A stretch of DNA of 64,000 nt, taken from NCBI GenBank assembly GCA_903848465.1, contig CAINGK010000187.1:1-64000 (forward strand), in the 5' to 3' direction. Positions 24,930-35,543 of the stretch are shown here, piece after piece (the stretch's first letter is position 1; every line of letters begins with the position of its first letter). The position numbers were made by a program, and so were the translations under genes. The stretch comes from an uncultured Verrucomicrobiota bacterium (GTDB lineage: Bacteria; Verrucomicrobiota; Verrucomicrobiia; Verrucomicrobiales; Verrucomicrobiaceae). Under the pieces are notes generated by a model. That model was given only the letters and a program-made list of their open reading frames with translations, was not told the origin of the DNA and searched no databases.

Positions 24930-26060
24930 CTACCGCCGAAACTCACTGAACCGCACCTTCAGCTTGTCTTCGAGCTGGGTGATCTGCCATTTTTCCTTGG
25001 CGTTGATCAGCGCGAGTGACATGCCTTTCTTCCCGGCGCGGGCAGTGCGGCCGCTGCGGTGGGTGTAGTATTCGAGCTGATCGGGGAGCTGGTGGTGGAT
25101 GACGAAGGACAAATCTGCCACGTCAATGCCGCGTGCGGCCACATCGGTGGCGACGACGAACTGGACGCGCTGCTTTTTGAAGGCGCGCATGACTTTGTCG
25201 CGCTCCTTTTGCATGAGATCTCCCTGCAGAACATCCACTGGCAGGCCGAGGTCGGCGAGCTCCTGATACAGCTCCATGGCACCGGCCTTGGTGCGGCAGA
25301 AGATGATGCCGCGGCGGTCCTTCTGGCGCTGGAGGAAGTCGAAGATGTAGGCGGTTTTTCCGTCCCCTTTACAGATGGCGAAGCGGTGGTCGATGTCGCG
25401 ATTGACCACATTGGCCTGATCGATCTGAATCGAGTGCGGGTTGGCGGACATGCTGCCCTTGATGAGGTCCTGGATGCCTGGGGGGAAGGTGGCGGAGAAG
25501 AGCCAGGTGCTGCGCCGCATGGCCGCGAGCTTGAGGATTTCCGAGAGCTGCTTCTTGAAGCCCATGCTGAGCATTTCATCCGCCTCGTCCAGCACGACAT
25601 AGCGGACGAATTCCAGCGTCAGTGCATCGCGCTCGATCAAATCTAGCAAGCGGCCTGGCGTGGCGACGACGATGTGCGTGGGGCGCTTCAGTGCGTCTGT
25701 CTGGCGGTCGATGTTGTCGCCGCCGCTGACCACCTCGATGAAGATTTTCTCCGTGTACTTGGTGAAGCGGAAGAGCTGCTTGCCGATCTGCTTGGCAAGC
25801 TCGCGGGTGGGTGCGAGGACGAGCCCCTGGATGTCCCGGTGCTTGGGGTTCATCTTCGTCAGCAGCGGCAGCCCAAAAGCCGCTGTCTTGCCGGTGCCGG
25901 TCTGCGCCTGCGCGATGAGATCGTTGCCGTCCTTCAGCAGGAAGGGGATCACTGTGGACTGCACCGCCGTGGGCGTGACGATGCCCAGCTCCTCCAGACC
26001 ACGGATCATCTCCGGTGGAATTCCGAGGGCGGCAAAAGGATGGGGGGCGGTTTCTGACAT
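24930..26060 (-). CDS. DEAD-box RNA helicase
   Basis: 376 residues from the ATG at 26060; the long upstream extension in the track is not coding. All core motifs are visible: Q motif (PTAVQ), AQTGTGKT, PTRELA, TPGR, DEAD, SAT, then RGIDVADL and HRSGRTARAGKKG. The C-terminus is short (VRFSEFRR), without an extra RNA-binding domain, so it is a minimal RhlE-like protein. It acts in the cytoplasm on RNA structure or ribosome assembly. It diverges from the first gene of the plus-strand sulfatase block. Confidence 0.95.
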   Translation of the reverse strand: MSETAPHPFAALGIPPEMIRGLEELGIVTPTAVQSTVIPFLLKDGNDLIAQAQTGTGKTAAFGLPLLTKMNPKHRDIQGLVLAPTRELAKQIGKQLFRFTKYTEKIFIEVVSGGDNIDRQTDALKRPTHIVVATPGRLLDLIERDALTLEFVRYVVLDEADEMLSMGFKKQLSEILKLAAMRRSTWLFSATFPPGIQDLIKGSMSANPHSIQIDQANVVNRDIDHRFAICKGDGKTAYIFDFLQRQKDRRGIIFCRTKAGAMELYQELADLGLPVDVLQGDLMQKERDKVMRAFKKQRVQFVVATDVAARGIDVADLSFVIHHQLPDQLEYYTHRSGRTARAGKKGMSLALINAKEKWQITQLEDKLKVRFSEFRR

Positions 26061-26173
26061 CCTGTGTCTTCCATCACGATGGCCCGGAATGCCAGCGGCA
26101 ATGCTGCCGACCAAGGCAGTATTCGCACAAGGTCGATGACACAAACCCGCTTCACCAGCGTTCAGAACTGACC

Positions 26174-27649
26174 ATGAATTTCGTCCCGGCCAGCCTGGCT
26201 TGTTCCGTCCTTTGCGCTTCTCTGCTCGTGTCCTCCGCACAGGGAGCTGCGAAGCCAAACATCCTTTTTCTCTTCGCGGATGATCAGCGCTTCGACACGC
26301 AGAGCTGCGCCGGGCATCCCATCGTGCAGACACCCACGGTGGACAGTCTCGCGGCGGAGGGGGTACGTTTCAGCAATGCCCACGTCACCACAGCAGTGTG
26401 CTGGGTCAGCCGTGCGGTGGTGCTGACAGGCCAGTGGGCGCGGTCCCATGCGCAGCGCGATGCCATTCCCACCGTGAAACCGGAGGCGCTGGCTACCATG
26501 TATCCCGTGCTGCTGCGCGCGGTGGGCTACCGCACCGGCCACATTGGCAAATGGCACATGATCGCGCCGCAGGGATTCAAGCCCGAGGAGCAGTATGACA
26601 AGTACGAGGCCATCGGCCGCAATCCGTATTTCAAAACGATGCCGGACGGCACCAAGCGCCATGAAACGGACCTCGTGTGCGACAAGGGCATCGAGTTCAT
26701 CAAATCGCAGCCCAAAGACAAACCCTTCGCGCTGAACCTGTGGTTCAATGCCGCGCATGCCGAGGACAACGACCATCGCCCCGGCATCGGCCTGTATCCC
26801 TGGCCACAGTCCACCGATGGCATGTATGAAGACCGCTCCATCCCACCCGCACGTCTGGGAGATCCCGCCATCTACGAGGCGCACCCGCAGTTCCTCAAAG
26901 ACTCGATCAACCGCGAGCGCTGGTTCTGGGGCTACGACACGCCGGAAAAATACGAGATCAACCTGCGTGCCTACTACCGCATGATCAGCGGCATCGACAA
27001 AGCCATCGCACGCGTGCTTGCCGCGCTGAAGGAGGCCGGGCTCGCGGACAACACGATCATCGTGTATTCCGGCGACAACGGCTACTACCTCGGAGATCGC
27101 GGCTTTCAGGGCAAGTGGTCGCACTATGAGGAATCGCTGCGCGTGCCGATGATCGTCTATGATCCGCGTCTTCCCAAAGAACAACGCGGACGCGTGGTGG
27201 ATGATCTCGTGCTCAATGTCGATCTGCCTGCCACCTTTATTGACTGGGCCGGCGTGAAGCGCCCGGACGCCTACGAAGGCCGCAGCCTTTCCACGCTGGT
27301 CGAAGGCAAAGGCAGCGACAAGCCCTGGCGCGACCATTTCTTCTGCGAGCACCTCGACCTCGCACCCACGCTCACCTGGGAGGGCATTCGTGGCCAGCGC
27401 TACGTCTATGCACGCTACTTTGATCAGAAGCCCGCATATGAGTTTCTGCATGATTTGGAAACAGATCGCGATGAACTCAAGAACCTGGCCACTGATCCCG
27501 CGCATGCCGAGGACCTGCAGAAGATGCGAGCGCTGTGCGATGCCGAGATGAACGCACGCGGCGGACCGCTGCTACCGATGGACCAGCGCGGTGCCCGCAA
27601 AGCCGCCGCCAAGAAAGGTGCAGGCAAGAAAGCCAAGGCCGATAACTGA
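26174..27649 (+). CDS. Secreted S1-type sulfatase with atypical CWVSR active site
   Basis: 491 residues from the ATG at 26174, after which a signal peptide (MNFVPASLACSVLCASLLVSSAQG) follows; the longer ORF upstream overlaps the divergent helicase leader. PNILFLFADDQRFDTQS gives the metal-binding DD. The formylglycine motif is CWVSR (Cys76), with Val where Pro or Ala is usual, followed by AVVLTGQ rather than TGR. GKWHMIAPQGF and a late YSGDNGYYL site are intact. It opens the plus-strand sulfatase operon; the next gene starts 5 bp after its stop. The C-terminus is basic (AAAKKGAGKKAKADN). The active-site change should not remove the Cys but may alter conversion. Confidence 0.9.
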   Translation: MNFVPASLACSVLCASLLVSSAQGAAKPNILFLFADDQRFDTQSCAGHPIVQTPTVDSLAAEGVRFSNAHVTTAVCWVSRAVVLTGQWARSHAQRDAIPTVKPEALATMYPVLLRAVGYRTGHIGKWHMIAPQGFKPEEQYDKYEAIGRNPYFKTMPDGTKRHETDLVCDKGIEFIKSQPKDKPFALNLWFNAAHAEDNDHRPGIGLYPWPQSTDGMYEDRSIPPARLGDPAIYEAHPQFLKDSINRERWFWGYDTPEKYEINLRAYYRMISGIDKAIARVLAALKEAGLADNTIIVYSGDNGYYLGDRGFQGKWSHYEESLRVPMIVYDPRLPKEQRGRVVDDLVLNVDLPATFIDWAGVKRPDAYEGRSLSTLVEGKGSDKPWRDHFFCEHLDLAPTLTWEGIRGQRYVYARYFDQKPAYEFLHDLETDRDELKNLATDPAHAEDLQKMRALCDAEMNARGGPLLPMDQRGARKAAAKKGAGKKAKADN

Positions 27650-27654
27650 CCCTC

Positions 27655-28974
27655 ATGCAACGCCTCCTCATTTTACTGGCCTTGTGCCTCGCCGTTCCCT
27701 GCTCCTTTGCAGCGGCGCCAAACGTGATCGTCATCATGGCCGATGATCTGGGCAGCGTGGACCTCGGCTGCTATGGCTCCAAAGATCTCCACACACCGCA
27801 TGCGGATGCACTGGCGCGGCAGGGCCTGCGCTTCACGCAGTTTTATGCCGGTGCGCCGGTGTGCTCGCCATCGCGTGCCTGCCTGCTGACAGGCCGCTAC
27901 CCCGTGCGCGCAGGCGTGCCGGGAAACGCAGGCACACAGCACGGGCAGAAGGCGGGCCTGCCACCGTCTGAAGTGACCTTGGCGGAGATGTTCAAGAGCG
28001 CTGGCTACGCCACGGCACACATCGGCAAATGGCATCTCGGCTACAACGAAGAGATGATGCCAAACGCGCAGGGCTTTGACCACAGCTTCGGGCACATGGG
28101 CGGCTGCATCGACAACTACTCGCACTTCTTCTACTGGAGCGGACCCAACGTGCATGACCTGCACCGCAACGGCGTCGAGGTCTTTGAAGACGGCCGCTAT
28201 TTTCCCGACCTCATGGTGAACGAGGCAGCAGGCTTCATGGAGAAGCACCGCGCTGATCCCTTCTTCATCTACTTTGCCATCAACATGCCGCACTACCCCT
28301 ACCAGGGTGAGGCGAAATGGCTGGAGCACTTCAAGGACCTGCCGCTGCCGCGCCGACTCTACGCCGCCTTTGTGGCCAGCCTGGACGAGCGCATCGGCAA
28401 GCTCGTCGCCAAGGTGGATGAGCTTGGATTGCGCGAGCGCACGATCATCGTCTTTCAGAGCGACAACGGCCACTCCACCGAGGAGCGCGCGCATTTCGGC
28501 GGTGGCAGCGCGGGGCCGTATCGCGGTGCGAAGTTCAGCCTGTTCGAGGGCGGCATCCGCCTGCCCGCGATGATTTCCTGGCCGGGCAAACTGCCGCAGA
28601 ATGAAGTGCGCGGCCAAATGGCCCACGCCGCCGACTGGATGCCCACGCTGGCCGAACTGTGCGGGGTGAAAACACCCGCCGTGAAGCTCGACGGACACAG
28701 CCTCGTGCCCGTGCTGAAATCCGCCACCGCGCCCGGCCCGCATGACGCCCTGCACTGGCAGATGGGCGACTCCTGGGCCGTGCGCGAAGGCGACTGGAAG
28801 CTCATCATCAACGCCCGCGACACCACGAAGGGAGACACCGGCAAGGAACGTTTTCCTATCTTCCTCAGCAATCCGACCACCGACCCCGGGGAGGAAACCA
28901 ACTTCGCCGACCAGCAGCCCGACCTCATCAAGCATCTGCGACAACTGCACGACACCCTTTACACCCAACCATGA
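27655..28974 (+). CDS. Secreted S1-type sulfatase
   Basis: 439 residues with a signal peptide (MQRLLILLALCLAVPCSFAA). PNVIVIMADDLGSVDLGCYG carries the metal DD and the formylglycine motif is CSPSR (Cys70) with ACLLTGR. GKWHLGY and FQSDNGH follow as second-shell and metal sites. It is compact, without a C-terminal accessory domain or lysine tail. Its TGA overlaps the ATG of the next sulfatase by 4 bp (ATGA), so the two are coupled. It starts 5 bp after the upstream sulfatase stop. Substrate unknown. Confidence 0.93.
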   Translation: MQRLLILLALCLAVPCSFAAAPNVIVIMADDLGSVDLGCYGSKDLHTPHADALARQGLRFTQFYAGAPVCSPSRACLLTGRYPVRAGVPGNAGTQHGQKAGLPPSEVTLAEMFKSAGYATAHIGKWHLGYNEEMMPNAQGFDHSFGHMGGCIDNYSHFFYWSGPNVHDLHRNGVEVFEDGRYFPDLMVNEAAGFMEKHRADPFFIYFAINMPHYPYQGEAKWLEHFKDLPLPRRLYAAFVASLDERIGKLVAKVDELGLRERTIIVFQSDNGHSTEERAHFGGGSAGPYRGAKFSLFEGGIRLPAMISWPGKLPQNEVRGQMAHAADWMPTLAELCGVKTPAVKLDGHSLVPVLKSATAPGPHDALHWQMGDSWAVREGDWKLIINARDTTKGDTGKERFPIFLSNPTTDPGEETNFADQQPDLIKHLRQLHDTLYTQP

Positions 28975-30473
28975 AACCTCTCGCCCTCCTGCTCTCATTC
29001 TGCCTTTTGGGTTCGTCATTCGCAGCTCCTGCGAAGCGTCCCAACATCCTGTTCATTGTCGTCGATGACCAGTCACCCTTTGACTTCAAATTCTACAACC
29101 CCAAGTCGCCGCTGCAGTCGCCAAACATCGACAAGCTCGCGGCGGAAGGCATGGTCTTTGATTCCGCACGGCACATGGGCTCGTTCAGCGGCGCAGTGTG
29201 TACGCCTTCGCGGCACATGATCATGAGCGGACGCACCGTGTGGCATCTGCCCATCGGCCCCGGCGCGAAGGCGCACTGCCCGCCTAATCTGGAGCTGAAC
29301 ACGCTGGCCGCTGTGTTCAATCGCGCCGGATACGACACCATGCGCACCTGCAAGCAGGGCAACTCTTATGAAGGTGCCAATAAACAGTTCACCGTACGCC
29401 ATGACGCCACCAAACGCGGCGGCACCGATGAAACCGGCAGCACCTGGCATGGCGACCGGGTGATGGACTACCTGAATGAGCGCGAGGCAAAAAAAGACAC
29501 CGATCCGTTCCTCATCAACTTCGGCTTCTCCCATCCGCATGACACCCGCGATGGCCGCCCCGAGCTGCTGGCAAAATACGGTGCCACCAATCACGAAGAT
29601 CCCAACACGCTGCCCGCGTTAAATCCCAAGCAACCCGCACTCCCTGCGAACTACCTGCCCGCGCACCCCTTCAACAACGGCGATGCCGGCGTGCGCGATG
29701 AAGTCGAAGTCAGCGGCGTGTGGAAGAATCGCGACGAGGCCACCATCCGCAACGAGATCGGCCGCGAGTACGCGTGCAGCGAGAGCATCGACATCCAGAT
29801 CGGCCGTGTGCTGGAGAAGCTCAAAGCCATGGGCGAGCTCGACAACACCTACATCGTTTACACCGCCGATCACGGCATCGCCATCGGTCGCCACGGCCTG
29901 CAGGGAAAACAAAACCTCTATGAGCACACCTGGCGCGTGCCCTTCATCGTCAAAGGCCCCGGCATCAAGCCCGGCTCCCGCGCACTGGGAAACATCTACC
30001 TGCTCGACACCGTGGCCACGCTTTGCGACCTCGCCGGCATTCCCGCACCCGAGAGCAATGAAGGCCTCAGCTTCAAGCCTGTGCTCGAAGGCAAACAAGC
30101 CGCCATGCGCGATGTGATGTACGGCGTCTATTGCGGCGGCACCAAACCCGGCATGCGCTGCGTGAAGCAGGGCGACTGGAAGCTGATCCAGTACGACGTC
30201 ATGAACGGTGCCGTGCATGAGACGCAGCTCTTCAACCTCGCCGCCAATCCTGATGAACTCCTCAAGGAGCACGGCAGCAAAGACCCCCTGAAGACCAACC
30301 TCGCCAGCAATCCCGAATACGCCACCAAGCTCGCCGAAATGGAGGCCCTGCTTCTCTCTGAAATGCGTCGCCTCGATGATCCTTATCGTCTTTGGAACCA
30401 GCCTGATGATGGGCTGACGCCACCACCGGAACCAGCGCCCAAAAAGGCCAAGAACAAGCAGGCCAAGCAATAA
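28971..30473 (+). CDS. Secreted S1-type sulfatase with Lys-rich tail
   Basis: 500 residues with a signal peptide (MKPLALLLSFCLLGSSFA). PNILFIVVDDQSPFDFKFYN supplies the metal DD; the active-site motif is CTPSR (Cys77) followed by HMIMSGR, an unusual variant of the TGR ending. The second metal site is YTADHG. The C-terminal tail is basic (EPAPKKAKNKQAKQ). The start overlaps the previous stop (ATGA). This protein differs in sequence from its neighbours, so the block encodes distinct specificities rather than one recently amplified enzyme. Confidence 0.93.
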   Translation: MKPLALLLSFCLLGSSFAAPAKRPNILFIVVDDQSPFDFKFYNPKSPLQSPNIDKLAAEGMVFDSARHMGSFSGAVCTPSRHMIMSGRTVWHLPIGPGAKAHCPPNLELNTLAAVFNRAGYDTMRTCKQGNSYEGANKQFTVRHDATKRGGTDETGSTWHGDRVMDYLNEREAKKDTDPFLINFGFSHPHDTRDGRPELLAKYGATNHEDPNTLPALNPKQPALPANYLPAHPFNNGDAGVRDEVEVSGVWKNRDEATIRNEIGREYACSESIDIQIGRVLEKLKAMGELDNTYIVYTADHGIAIGRHGLQGKQNLYEHTWRVPFIVKGPGIKPGSRALGNIYLLDTVATLCDLAGIPAPESNEGLSFKPVLEGKQAAMRDVMYGVYCGGTKPGMRCVKQGDWKLIQYDVMNGAVHETQLFNLAANPDELLKEHGSKDPLKTNLASNPEYATKLAEMEALLLSEMRRLDDPYRLWNQPDDGLTPPPEPAPKKAKNKQAKQ

Positions 30474-30484
30474 GCTCACAATCC

Positions 30485-31834
30485 ATGAAGCCCCTCGCTT
30501 TCATCCTTTCGTCACTCCTCATTTTGGCATCGTCGTTCGCTGCAGAGCCGCGCCCCAATTTCCTCATCATCTATGCCGACGATCTCGGCTATGGCGATGT
30601 CTCCACCTACCATCCGTCAGACTGCCATACGCCGAACATCGACAAACTCGCTGCGGAGGGCATGCTCTTCCAGAACATGCGCGCCAACTGCACGGTGTGC
30701 TCGCCTTCGCGGGCTGCGCTGCTCACGGGGCGCTTTCCAGATCGCGTGGGTGTTCCTGGAGTCATTCGCACGAATCCGGATGACTCATGGGGTTATCTCG
30801 CGCCCGGCATTCCGACGATTGGCAATGAGTTGAAGAAGGTCGGCTATAAAACGGCGGTGATTGGCAAATGGCATCTCGGTCTCGATTCGCCCAACACACC
30901 GAATGAGCGTGGCTTCGATCTCTTCCACGGCTTCCTCGGCGACATGATGGACAGCTACACCACGCACCTGCGCCAGGGGCACAACTACATGCGCCGCAAT
31001 GCGGAGGTCATCGACCCTCAGGGCCATGCCACGGACATCTTCGCAGGCTGGGCGGCGGATTACTTCCGTGAACGTGCGAAGGAGAAGCAGCCCTTCTTCC
31101 TCTACCTCGCCTTCAACGCACCGCATTTCCCCATCGAGCCGCCAGAGGAATGGGTGGCCAAGGTGAAGGCACGTGCACCGCAGCTCGATGAAAAACGTGC
31201 GATGAATGCGGCACTGGTGGAGCATATGGATGATCGCATCGGAAAACTGCTCGCCGTGTTAAAAGAAACCGGGCTCGATCAAAACACCGTCGTTGCCTTC
31301 AGCTCTGACAATGGCGGCTCGCTGCCCCACGCGCAGAACAACGACCCGTGGCGCGATGGCAAGACCAGCCACTACGACGGCGGCCTGCGCGTGCCCTTCA
31401 TGGTGCGCTGGCCCGGCCACATCAAGGCAGGCTCCCACAGCGATTACGTCGGCCTGAACTTCGACCTCTTCCCCACCTTCCTCGAACTCGCGGGCGTGAA
31501 ACCTGCGCCTGAACTTGATGCCATCAGCCTTGTCCCCATTCTCAACGGCGGCACCATCGACAAGCTGCGCGATCTCTACTTCGTCCGCCGAGACGGTGGC
31601 GCATCCATCGGCGGCAAGAGCTACGAAGCACTCATCCGTGGCGACTGGAAGCTCATGCAAAACTCTCCCTACAGCCCGCTGGAACTCTACAATCTCAAGA
31701 ACGATCCGCAGGAGAAGACCAGCCTCATGGGGAAGGTGCCCAAGGTCTTCAAAGAGCTCTCCGAAGCCCTGCGCATGCATGTGCAGATCGGCGGTGCCAC
31801 ACCCTGGCAGAAGCCTGAAATTCATGGGCCATGA
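30485..31834 (+). CDS. Secreted S1-type sulfatase
   Basis: 449 residues with a signal peptide (MKPLAFILSSLLILASSFA). PNFLIIYADDLGYGDVSTYH gives the metal DD and CSPSR (Cys72) with AALLTGR the formylglycine site. GKWHLGLDSP, FSSDNGG and the terminal VQIGGATPW segment are present. The signal peptide closely resembles that of the gene at 28971, suggesting duplication. It is the last gene of the plus-strand sulfatase operon, 11 bp after the previous stop, and its stop lies 17 bp from the convergent gene at 31852. Confidence 0.93.
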   Translation: MKPLAFILSSLLILASSFAAEPRPNFLIIYADDLGYGDVSTYHPSDCHTPNIDKLAAEGMLFQNMRANCTVCSPSRAALLTGRFPDRVGVPGVIRTNPDDSWGYLAPGIPTIGNELKKVGYKTAVIGKWHLGLDSPNTPNERGFDLFHGFLGDMMDSYTTHLRQGHNYMRRNAEVIDPQGHATDIFAGWAADYFRERAKEKQPFFLYLAFNAPHFPIEPPEEWVAKVKARAPQLDEKRAMNAALVEHMDDRIGKLLAVLKETGLDQNTVVAFSSDNGGSLPHAQNNDPWRDGKTSHYDGGLRVPFMVRWPGHIKAGSHSDYVGLNFDLFPTFLELAGVKPAPELDAISLVPILNGGTIDKLRDLYFVRRDGGASIGGKSYEALIRGDWKLMQNSPYSPLELYNLKNDPQEKTSLMGKVPKVFKELSEALRMHVQIGGATPWQKPEIHGP

Positions 31835-31851
31835 AAAGGCAACTGCTTCAC

Positions 31852-33735
31852 TCAAAACTCCGTCCGCGTCACCTGGCTGCCGTCGCTTGAACGCAGCTCA
31901 ATCCAATCAATCTCGACGGGCTGCTCCTGCATGGGCAAATAAAGACGCACGATGCCGAGAGGGCCGGTGGCGGGCAGTTGCACAGTGATCTCCTGCCAAT
32001 CAGTGCCTTGGAGCGTGAAAGGAGTGTTCTGGGCTTTGCCAGCTTTGGGCAACCAGTCGAAGTGCGAGGTGCCGGGTTTGGCCTTGATGCGGAAAGTGGC
32101 GGTGCTGGGGCCGCTGTGCTTGCTGGCACCGAAGCCGAGGAAGCATTCAAAGCCGATGTTCGTCACGCGCACGATGCCATTTTTGACCGCCGCTTTGCAG
32201 TCGCGCGCCTTCCAGCCTTGCAGGGCGGGATCGCTTTCATCCTTGGCTGGCGCTTTCGCTTTGGTCTTGGGCTGCTGCTTGCCTTCGAGTTCGGGATGGT
32301 ACTGCTTGGGATCAAAGGCCGGATTCGGCACGGGCACCACCGCGTGCGTGTCTTTGAGAAAGGTTTCAATCAATGCGTCCAGCTCCGCCACAAGCGCAGG
32401 CTGCTGCGCAGCGAGATTCGTCTTCTCGCTGAGATCGTCCTTCAGATTGAACAGCAGATGGCGATGCGAACCATTCTCACCGCTGTAAAAGATGCGAATG
32501 AGCTTCCAGTCATCGCGATGCACGGAAACCGCAGGCGGCAGCCAATCGGGCACAGTGCCATAGTGTGGGAAATATTGGAAGATAGCCTTGCCAGGCAAAC
32601 TGCCGCCTTTCAACGCGGGCAGAATGCTGCTGCCATCAAAGCGTTGCTCTGGTGCAGCTTTGATCGCCAGACCTTCGAGCAGCGTGGGGTAGTAATCCTC
32701 GCTCTGCACCAGCGCATCGCTGTGTGCCCCCTCCTTGGTGATGCCGGGCCAGACGACGATGCCCGGCACTCGTGTGCCGCCTTCAAACAGACAAGCCTTG
32801 CCACCCCGCAGAGGCACGTTGCTGGTGGGCGTGGTGCCATCCACCTCGTTATACATGTTGCCGCCGTTGTCAGCGGTGAAGATGATGACCGTGTTGTCCG
32901 CGATCTTGAGGCGGTCGAGCGTGTCGAGCAACGTGCCAATTGCGTCGTCCATGCTCTCCACCATCGCCGCATAAGTCGGGCTGCGCTGCGGATCGGCGGG
33001 ATTCACACGAGCACGATGCTTTTCAATGCGCGCCTTCTTGGCATCAAACGGAGCATGCACGCTGAACATCCAGTAATTCAGGTAAAAGGGCTGGTCTTTG
33101 TGCTTCTCCATGAAGGCCACGGCTTCCTTGGCCATGCGGTCCTCAATGTGTTGATCTGGCACGTCCGGGTCTGCATCAAAGTCCGCAAACTTCCACGGCG
33201 CGACATAGCTGCCCGCTGGTCCTGGCCCCGGATGATGCGGCACATCGACATCAAATCCCTGCTGCAAGGGCGAATAAGGTTCCGGCCCGAGATGCCATTT
33301 GCCAAAATGCCCGGTGGCATAGCCCGCATCGTGCAGCGTCTCCGAGAGCGTGCGGTATTCGGTCTTCAAACGCGTCGGTGGATTCGGCTGCACCACCTGC
33401 TGATTGGGCGGACCTTTTTTGCCCACAGTTGCCTCCAGCACCGTCTGCGGCATGTGGCAGTTGGGCACGGTGATGCCCGTGCGCGCCGGACTCAATCCAG
33501 TGAGTAGGGCGGAACGCGTGGGTGAACACAGCGGACTCGCCGAATACGCCCGCGTGAAGGTCATGCCGCGCTGCGCCAGGCGCTCGACATTCGGCGTCTG
33601 GTAAAACTTCGTCGTGCCATAGAGCGTCGTGTCACTCCAGCCGAGATCATCGGCCAGGATGATGATGACGTTGGGCTGCTTTGCAGCGAAGAGCGCAGGG
33701 CAAAGTAAAAGGAAGTAGAGTGAAAAACGTTTCAT
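31852..33735 (-). CDS. Secreted S1-type sulfatase with C-terminal beta-sandwich domain
   Basis: 627 residues with a signal peptide ([18 protein letters not shown]). [20 protein letters not shown] carries the metal DD; CSPTR (Cys70) with SALLTGL is the formylglycine site. [11 protein letters not shown] and FTADNGG follow. After a Lys-rich linker ([14 protein letters not shown]) the last about 125 residues ([20 protein letters not shown] to the end) look like an all-beta module, similar in kind to that of the gene at 33732, perhaps for carbohydrate binding. Its ATG overlaps the TGA of that gene (ATGA). It is the last gene of the minus-strand block. Confidence 0.92.
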   Translation of the reverse strand: MKRFSLYFLLLCPALFAAKQPNVIIILADDLGWSDTTLYGTTKFYQTPNVERLAQRGMTFTRAYSASPLCSPTRSALLTGLSPARTGITVPNCHMPQTVLEATVGKKGPPNQQVVQPNPPTRLKTEYRTLSETLHDAGYATGHFGKWHLGPEPYSPLQQGFDVDVPHHPGPGPAGSYVAPWKFADFDADPDVPDQHIEDRMAKEAVAFMEKHKDQPFYLNYWMFSVHAPFDAKKARIEKHRARVNPADPQRSPTYAAMVESMDDAIGTLLDTLDRLKIADNTVIIFTADNGGNMYNEVDGTTPTSNVPLRGGKACLFEGGTRVPGIVVWPGITKEGAHSDALVQSEDYYPTLLEGLAIKAAPEQRFDGSSILPALKGGSLPGKAIFQYFPHYGTVPDWLPPAVSVHRDDWKLIRIFYSGENGSHRHLLFNLKDDLSEKTNLAAQQPALVAELDALIETFLKDTHAVVPVPNPAFDPKQYHPELEGKQQPKTKAKAPAKDESDPALQGWKARDCKAAVKNGIVRVTNIGFECFLGFGASKHSGPSTATFRIKAKPGTSHFDWLPKAGKAQNTPFTLQGTDWQEITVQLPATGPLGIVRLYLPMQEQPVEIDWIELRSSDGSQVTRTEF

Positions 33736-35483
33736 CGGGCGGAAGGTTTGAAATCGAGCGTGCGAAACTGAGCGGGACTGGTGAGCAGATGCACACGCAC
33801 ATGAATAACACGTCCTTTAGCGGGGAGCTGGACTTCGCATGTCTGCCAGTCGTCGCTGGACTTCACCTCAAACGAAGCTCGGTTTGTGGGAAGAAAATCT
33901 TTGTCTCCATCCACGCGCCACGCGATGGCCCCCAGGCCGGAGGCAGTGGTTTTAAAGGTCAATGTCGCAGTGACAGGACCGGCGAGTTTGAACTGGCTGC
34001 GGGTGATGAAGGTGCCTTTGCCGCCCTTGTCCGGCGTGAGCACAAGCACTCCCTCTTTTTCAATCAAACTGCCGCCACGGGCGAGCCAGCCACGTGTGGC
34101 GCTGGTGCTGGGTTCGGCCTCAGGTTTTGGCGCGGGTTTGCCTTCCAGGTAGTAATCAAAGTAGTCATTCCAAACGGGAGCCATCGGGCCGAGGGCGAGT
34201 CCAGGCGGATTGAGCTCCGCGCACCAAGCCGTGAGCTTCGTGCGAAGGCGTGCGGCGATGTCGGGATGCTGCGAGGCGAGGTTGTGCTTTTCTTCCAAGT
34301 CGGTGGCGAGATCGTAGAGATATTCGCGCTCACCACCCCGCAGGAGTTTCCAGTTCCCCTCGCGGATGGCGCTCTGAGCCATCCACCGCCACATCAGCGA
34401 CTCGTGCGGAGGTGTGGTGATCTCGCCTTTCAGATAAGGAACCAAGTTCACGCCATCGAGATTGCCGGGCTTCACAGAAATGTCTGCTACAGCAGCAGCC
34501 GTAGCGGCGACATCGAGTGAGCTGACTGGATGCTCATAGGTCTGGCCACCGGGGATCGTCCCGGGCCAGGCGATGAGAAACGGCACATGCATGCCGCCCT
34601 CAGCCAACATGCCTTTCTCGCCATTGAGTGGTGTGTTCAGGCTGCCATCCCAGCCGCCAGCATCACCGTTGAGCGGAGAGTCGGTTTTGTGAATCTTGAG
34701 CGGTGCGCCGTTGTCGCCGATGAAAAAGATGAGTGTCTTTTCAGTGAGGCTGTTTTTCTTCAGCGTGCTCGTGATCAGCCCCACGCCATCATCCACGGCA
34801 GCCAGCATGCCCAAAGCGGCACGGCGGCGTTCAGGCATCGCACCAGGGAAGCGGTCTTTGTACGATTGCGGTGCATCCAGCGGTGTGTGTGGTGCGCGGA
34901 AAGCGATGTAGAGAAAGAAGGGCTTCTCCTTGCAGCGCTCAATGACGGATGCCGCAGCTTTGGCGCAGCCATCGACGTGATACATCGTCGGCAACAGATC
35001 GCTCATCGGCCTGTCATTGCCCTCCAACGTGATGTTGGCGGGAAACTTCTGCTGCCCGTGCTGCGAATACACATGCTTGAAGCCGTGCTGTGTGATCTCA
35101 CTCTGCGGGCCGAGGTGCCACTTGCCAAACTGCGCCGTGGTGTAGCCCGCGTTCTGCAGCCGCGTGGCTATCGTCGTCTCCTTGTTGAAGCCGTCCAGCG
35201 CGGAGCCGTTGTTGTCGAGATTGAAGCGCCCCTGAAACTTCCCCGTCATCAATCCACCACGCGAAGGCACGCACTGCGGCGCGGTGCTGTAGCCATGCCT
35301 GGCAATGACACCGCTGCGGGCCAGCGCATCAAGATGCGGTGTCTTCACATCTTTCTCCACGCCACGAATGCCGAGATCGGCAAAGCCGTGATCATCTGTG
35401 TAAATGACGATGATATTTGGTTTGTCGGCGGCTTGAGTAAGCCCACAGAGAATGCTGTAGAGGACAAAGAGAAAACGGTTCAT
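33732..35483 (-). CDS. Secreted S1-type sulfatase with C-terminal beta-sandwich domain
   Basis: 583 residues from the ATG at 35483, before a signal peptide ([18 protein letters not shown]). [20 protein letters not shown] gives the metal DD; CVPSR (Cys71) with GGLMTGK is the formylglycine site. [13 protein letters not shown] and FIGDNGA follow. The last about 125 residues ([18 protein letters not shown] to the end) form a beta-rich module like that of the next gene. A promoter-like motif ends 13 bp before the ATG, and the stop is coupled to the downstream sulfatase by ATGA. Confidence 0.92.
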   Translation of the reverse strand: MNRFLFVLYSILCGLTQAADKPNIIVIYTDDHGFADLGIRGVEKDVKTPHLDALARSGVIARHGYSTAPQCVPSRGGLMTGKFQGRFNLDNNGSALDGFNKETTIATRLQNAGYTTAQFGKWHLGPQSEITQHGFKHVYSQHGQQKFPANITLEGNDRPMSDLLPTMYHVDGCAKAAASVIERCKEKPFFLYIAFRAPHTPLDAPQSYKDRFPGAMPERRRAALGMLAAVDDGVGLITSTLKKNSLTEKTLIFFIGDNGAPLKIHKTDSPLNGDAGGWDGSLNTPLNGEKGMLAEGGMHVPFLIAWPGTIPGGQTYEHPVSSLDVAATAAAVADISVKPGNLDGVNLVPYLKGEITTPPHESLMWRWMAQSAIREGNWKLLRGGEREYLYDLATDLEEKHNLASQHPDIAARLRTKLTAWCAELNPPGLALGPMAPVWNDYFDYYLEGKPAPKPEAEPSTSATRGWLARGGSLIEKEGVLVLTPDKGGKGTFITRSQFKLAGPVTATLTFKTTASGLGAIAWRVDGDKDFLPTNRASFEVKSSDDWQTCEVQLPAKGRVIHVRVHLLTSPAQFRTLDFKPSAR

Positions 35484-35496
35484 GGTGCAGCGAGTA

Positions 35497-35528
35497 TAAC
35501 GAAGGACATATCCTGACATCTCAGCAAA
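35497..35528 (-). promoter_or_regulatory. Shared promoter-like motif, copy A (before sulfatase 33732-35483)
   Basis: Read on the minus strand: TTTGCTGAGATGTC, 13 nt, CGTTA, ending 13 nt before the ATG. CGTTA resembles the -10 element of many ECF-sigma promoters and the conserved block would sit at -35. It occupies most of the 60-bp gap after the GH39 stop, which suggests an internal start of transcription. The spacer AGGATATGTCCT is itself a small palindrome. Confidence 0.6.
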
Positions 35529-35543
35529 GGCTGTGTGCAAAGA

